Origin: an uncultured Paracoccaceae bacterium
GTDB lineage: Bacteria > Pseudomonadota > Alphaproteobacteria > Rhodobacterales > Rhodobacteraceae
Assembly (NCBI GenBank): GCA_947489325.1
Contig: CANLDA010000014.1
Span: 1 to 64,000 of the forward strand
DNA: 64,000 nucleotides
Direction of reading: 5' to 3'
The notes under the pieces are model-generated. The model made no database searches, was not told the origin of the DNA, and saw only the letters and a program-made list of their open reading frames with translations. Below are positions 60,974 to 64,000 of this stretch, one piece after another. Position numbers and translations under genes: made by a program. The first letter of the stretch is position 1. Each line of letters opens with the position of its first letter.

Positions 60974-61849
60974 ATGACCACACCTTGGGGCATCAACAAT
61001 GATTATGCGAAACTCAGCGATGTGTTGCTGGGCAAGCCGGAATTCTATCGCTGGGTCGAAGCGGGGCCACTGATTGGGCGCACTTTGGCCAATGCCGACA
61101 AGACCGGGCATAAATTTGATCTGCAATTGGCGATGAAACAACATGCAGAAATGGTGGCGATCTATGAGGAAAACGGCGTTACCTGTCATTATCTGGAACC
61201 GGATGAGGCGCTGCATCGCAATTTCTTTGCCCGTGACAGTTCTGCGATGACACCATGGGGCGCCTTGATCTGCCATATGCAGCTAAAGGTGCGTCGTGCG
61301 GATTATGTGTCTGCAATCCAATTCTACCAGGAAAACGATATTCCGATCTGGAAATTTGCCACTGCGGGGCATTTCGAAGGCGGAGATTTCAACATCATCG
61401 AACCTGGGCGCGTGTTGATTGGTTATTGCGGGGAACGGTCCGAAAAGGAAGGCAGCGAACAGGTGGCTGATTTCGTGCGCGCCGAAGGCTGGGAGGCGGT
61501 CGTGGCCCCCATCAGCCGGGACTTTGTGCATATGGACGGATTGGTCGTCCCCTTGGCGGAAAAGCTGGTGGTGGCTTGCGTGGATGCGATGGAGCCGTGG
61601 CTCGTGGATATTGTGCGCGGCTGGGGCGTCGAGATCGTCGAGGTTGAATACCGCGAGGCCAAGAATCTTGGGGTGAACCTTGTGGCTCTTGGCGACAATA
61701 AGGTGTTGTCGATGGTGGGTGCCACCGACCTGAACGCCAAAATGCGTGCTTTAGGGTTTGAAGTATATGACCCGGATATGTCGATGTTTACCCTTGGTGG
61801 GGGCGGTGTGCATTGTTTGTGTCAGGCGCTCTGTCGCGAGGACGCCTGA
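60974..61849 (+). CDS. Amidinotransferase-fold hydrolase (dimethylarginine dimethylaminohydrolase/arginine deiminase-like)
   Basis: 291 residues of the guanidino-group modifying enzyme family. Candidate catalytic residues stand in the family order: NFFARDSS (D88), HFEGGDF (E135), FVHMDGL (H186) and the C-terminal GGGGVHCLCQ (Cys 281). Such enzymes hydrolyse methylarginines, arginine or citrulline-like compounds, or transfer amidino groups. The GAGAGTG ribosome-binding region directly precedes the ATG. The divergent LysR regulator suggests an inducible catabolic role, with the ureohydrolase at 37-978 as a possible distant partner in guanidino metabolism. Confidence 0.82.
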   Translation: MTTPWGINNDYAKLSDVLLGKPEFYRWVEAGPLIGRTLANADKTGHKFDLQLAMKQHAEMVAIYEENGVTCHYLEPDEALHRNFFARDSSAMTPWGALICHMQLKVRRADYVSAIQFYQENDIPIWKFATAGHFEGGDFNIIEPGRVLIGYCGERSEKEGSEQVADFVRAEGWEAVVAPISRDFVHMDGLVVPLAEKLVVACVDAMEPWLVDIVRGWGVEIVEVEYREAKNLGVNLVALGDNKVLSMVGATDLNAKMRALGFEVYDPDMSMFTLGGGGVHCLCQALCREDA

Positions 61850-61862
61850 GCGACAAGGCATA

Positions 61863-62204
61863 TTAGATCTGTTCGACCGTTACGCGATCGCTTGGATAAA
61901 ACGCCAGGTGATCTTTGATCGCGGCTAGGTCATTGTGTGGGGCTTCATAGCTCCACGCGGCATTGTCCAACGTATGACTTTTGGTAACGATGGAATAATA
62001 TGACGCATCACCCTTATGTGGGCAGTGGGTGCTGTGATCGCTATCATCCAGAAACGCCGTGGCAATGTCACCACGTGGAAAATAGATCACCGCAGGAAGA
62101 TCGCCTTCGCTGAGCTCCAGTGCATTACTGCTTTCGCCGAGCACTGCTCCACCTGCGCGTACGCTCCATGTGCCATCTGCTTTGCGAATGGTGATCTTTG
62201 TCAT
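61863..62204 (-). CDS. DUF427-family protein
   Basis: About 113 residues. FPRGDIATAFLDDSDHSTHC and PHKGDASYYSIV are the DUF427 hallmarks (Trp/His/Asp-rich, beta-sheet fold), and the C-terminus KDHLAFYPSDRVTV matches as well. ATG 62204 (MTKITIRKADGTW) is the standard N-terminus; the frame extends upstream but without a family-like sequence. Function is unknown. It is convergent with the hydrolase gene (14 bases between stops). Confidence 0.82.
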   Translation of the reverse strand: MTKITIRKADGTWSVRAGGAVLGESSNALELSEGDLPAVIYFPRGDIATAFLDDSDHSTHCPHKGDASYYSIVTKSHTLDNAAWSYEAPHNDLAAIKDHLAFYPSDRVTVEQI

Positions 62205-62274
62205 CTGTGGTCTCCGGCTGTCCGTTTTGTCCCTATTAGCGGATATTCCATGACAATGATATGTCTCTTCGGAG

Positions 62275-64000
62275 CTAAATTTCCGCTGTGGCCTGTGACA
62301 ACCAATCCTGCGCCTCTGGTGACAGGCGATGTGCCAAAACTGCACGGCATGTGGCATGATAGGTGTTCAGCCACTCCCGTTCAGGATTGCTAAGCATATC
62401 TGAAACGATCAATGAGGTGTCAATTGGCACCCATGTGATGGTTTCAAACGCCACCATATCGCTTGGGTCGGCGCCTTTCAGGGCTTGGGCTTTTTGCACC
62501 ACGACTAGGTTTTCAATGCGGATGCCAAAGGCGCCTTCGCGATAATACCCTGGCTCGTTGGAAATGATCATGCCCGGTTCAAACGGCACATGGCTTGCAC
62601 GGGACAAGCGTTGTGGCCCTTCATGCACGCACAATGCAACGCCAACACCGTGGCCAGTGCCGTGGTTGTAATCCTGCCCCGCCAGCCACAAAGGATAGCG
62701 CGCGATGGCATCCAGATCGCGCCCTGCAAGCCCTTTGGGAAAGCGCACACGTGACATGGCAATCATGCCTTGTAGAACGCGGGTATAAGCTGCGCGTTCC
62801 TCATCGCCGGGGCTGCCGACGGGCAAGGTGCGGGTGATATCTGTGGTGCCGTTCTGATATTGCCCGCCACTGTCCAGTACCAACAAATCACCCTCTTGCA
62901 GGGTGCGGTTTGAGGCTTCGGTTACGCGATAATGGGGCAGGGCACCGTTTGGGCCTGACCCGGCAATGGTGTCAAAGCTGATGTCGAGCAAGGCACCAGT
63001 CGCGGCGCGGCAAGATTCCAGTTTGGTAATGACGTCTATTTCAGTAATGCTGCCGGGCGTTTGCTGCGCAAACCATGTCAGAAATTCACACATCGCGGCC
63101 CCATCGCGTAAATGTGCTTCTCGCGTGGCGGCAATTTCAGCGGAGGTCTTGCAGGCTTTGGGTAAGACACAGGGATCTTGTCCCCATTCAAAAGGCGTAT
63201 TGGCTTCTTGCAAGAGATCAGACACCTTAATCGGCGCGCTTGTCTTGTCGACGCGGATCAGGCCTGACAGCGCGCTGACAGCTTCGCCAAAGGCCTCATA
63301 TGGGCGCAAAGTCACCTCTTTGCCCAAATGGGACAGCACTTCATCCGACAGCTTGCGCGCATCTATGAACAAGGCCACCGTGGCATCGTCGTGCAAAATG
63401 GCAAAGGCGTGGGCAACCGGGTTGCGTGGAATATCGGTGCCACGAATGTTCAACAGCCATGCCACAGAATCCGGCAAGGTGATGATGGCAGCACTTTGGC
63501 CTGCGTCGCGCAGATCCTGTGCAAGGTGCGCACGCTTGCTGGCGTGGCTCTCGCCTGCCAGATCATCGGGATAAATACGTACAACCCCAACAGGGGTGGC
63601 AGGCTGATCCTTCCAAATGGCATCAATTGCATCTGTGCGGGCCACCAACGTCACACGATGATCGGCAAGGTCCCGCGTCAGTTTTTCAATCTCTTCTGCA
63701 GTATGTAGCCAACCATTGTAGCCAACTGTGCCCCCATCCGGCAGATGTGCGCGCAGCCAGGACGCCAGCTTCATCTCTGGCCAGTCAACCGGAGTGAAAT
63801 GTTGCAGATCAACCTGTTCGCGTGCCTGCGTGCGATACCGCCCATCAACGAACACGCCGGCCACGTTGTGCAAAGCCGCGCAAAACCCGGCCGATCCGGT
63901 AAACCCGGTCAGCCACGCCAGACGGTCATCGCAAGCGGCGACATATTCACCCTGATGCACATCCGCGCGAGGAATCAAATAGCCATCCAATCCATCCGTG
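62275..64000 (-). CDS. pepP: Aminopeptidase P / Xaa-Pro aminopeptidase (partial at right edge)
   Basis: At least 571 residues, with the N-terminus beyond the window: no good start is seen before 64000. The N-terminal creatinase-like domain opens with the family DGYLIPRADVHQGEYVAACD. The M24 dinuclear metal site shows LVLDSGGQYQNGTTDITRTL, HGTGHGVGVALCVHEGP, IISNEPGYY and GIRIENLVVV, giving the Asp, Asp, His, Glu, Glu ligands. It should release N-terminal residues before proline in the cytosol. The 70-base gap to DUF427 on the same strand allows co-transcription. Confidence 0.93.
   Translation of the reverse strand, partial: TDGLDGYLIPRADVHQGEYVAACDDRLAWLTGFTGSAGFCAALHNVAGVFVDGRYRTQAREQVDLQHFTPVDWPEMKLASWLRAHLPDGGTVGYNGWLHTAEEIEKLTRDLADHRVTLVARTDAIDAIWKDQPATPVGVVRIYPDDLAGESHASKRAHLAQDLRDAGQSAAIITLPDSVAWLLNIRGTDIPRNPVAHAFAILHDDATVALFIDARKLSDEVLSHLGKEVTLRPYEAFGEAVSALSGLIRVDKTSAPIKVSDLLQEANTPFEWGQDPCVLPKACKTSAEIAATREAHLRDGAAMCEFLTWFAQQTPGSITEIDVITKLESCRAATGALLDISFDTIAGSGPNGALPHYRVTEASNRTLQEGDLLVLDSGGQYQNGTTDITRTLPVGSPGDEERAAYTRVLQGMIAMSRVRFPKGLAGRDLDAIARYPLWLAGQDYNHGTGHGVGVALCVHEGPQRLSRASHVPFEPGMIISNEPGYYREGAFGIRIENLVVVQKAQALKGADPSDMVAFETITWVPIDTSLIVSDMLSNPEREWLNTYHATCRAVLAHRLSPEAQDWLSQATAEI

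Overview
The window looks like chromosomal DNA of an aerobic marine alphaproteobacterium of the Rhodobacteraceae (roseobacter group). The signs are the aerobic (CobG-type) cobalamin pathway with a DUF1636 protein, BetI with choline-O-sulfatase, a TAXI-type TRAP transporter, the murC - DUF2484 - murB arrangement in the division cluster, and an FtsZ with a long C-terminal linker. No rRNA, tRNA, phage, transposase or CRISPR was seen.

Layout. 0-3.8 kb: a ureohydrolase, an MFS transporter and an aldehyde dehydrogenase in one direction, each followed by a hairpin. 4-9.4 kb: YmdB-type phosphoesterase, a DMT transporter and two convergent SLC13/TrkA-C permeases. 9.5-15.1 kb: yebC, a divergent argP/argO pair, a second DMT transporter, and a betI-betC operon behind a perfect palindromic operator. 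15.1-22.3 kb: LysR regulator, TAXI TRAP solute-binding protein and fused permease, FAD-dependent amine/amino acid oxidoreductase and two two-cysteine Asp/Glu-racemase-superfamily enzymes. This reads as one uptake-and-catabolism locus for an amino acid-like or dicarboxylate-like compound.

22.5-38.6 kb: the cobalamin block. A minus-strand run of DUF1636, cobW, cobN, cobG, cobH, cobI and cobJ lies behind a cobalamin riboswitch. A second minus-strand operon (cobL, cobE, cobM, cobB, cobA) starts head-to-head with the lone plus-strand cobK. A second riboswitch precedes a CbiM-type cobalt uptake gene that is split by a +1 frameshift, followed by cobF. cobO lies divergently at the right edge. Together they cover uroporphyrinogen III to adenosylated cobyrinic acid a,c-diamide, except for cobS/cobT of the chelatase and the late nucleotide-loop steps.

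39-56 kb: the dcw (division and cell wall) cluster ftsW-murG-murC-[insert]-murB-ddl-ftsQ-ftsA-ftsZ-lpxC, then bamD and recN. Between murC and murB sit about 5.4 kb of accessory material: two unrecognised genes within repeat-like DNA, an APC permease, two DUF2484 membrane proteins and a protein with a long Ala/Tyr/Asn repeat. 58-64 kb: a ClC chloride channel/transporter, a LysR regulator divergent from an amidinotransferase-fold hydrolase, a DUF427 protein, and an aminopeptidase P gene cut by the right edge.

Two families of short intergenic repeats recur. One (four copies) combines a G/C-rich hairpin with an AAATATC/TTCTTCTTGG core. The other (two copies) surrounds an unrecognised gene in the dcw insert. 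No convincing new defence or secretion system was found. The best leads are the split cobalt transporter gene under a B12 riboswitch, the cobK/cobL start overlap, the Ala/Tyr/Asn repeat protein inside the dcw cluster, and the TAXI-TRAP catabolic locus.
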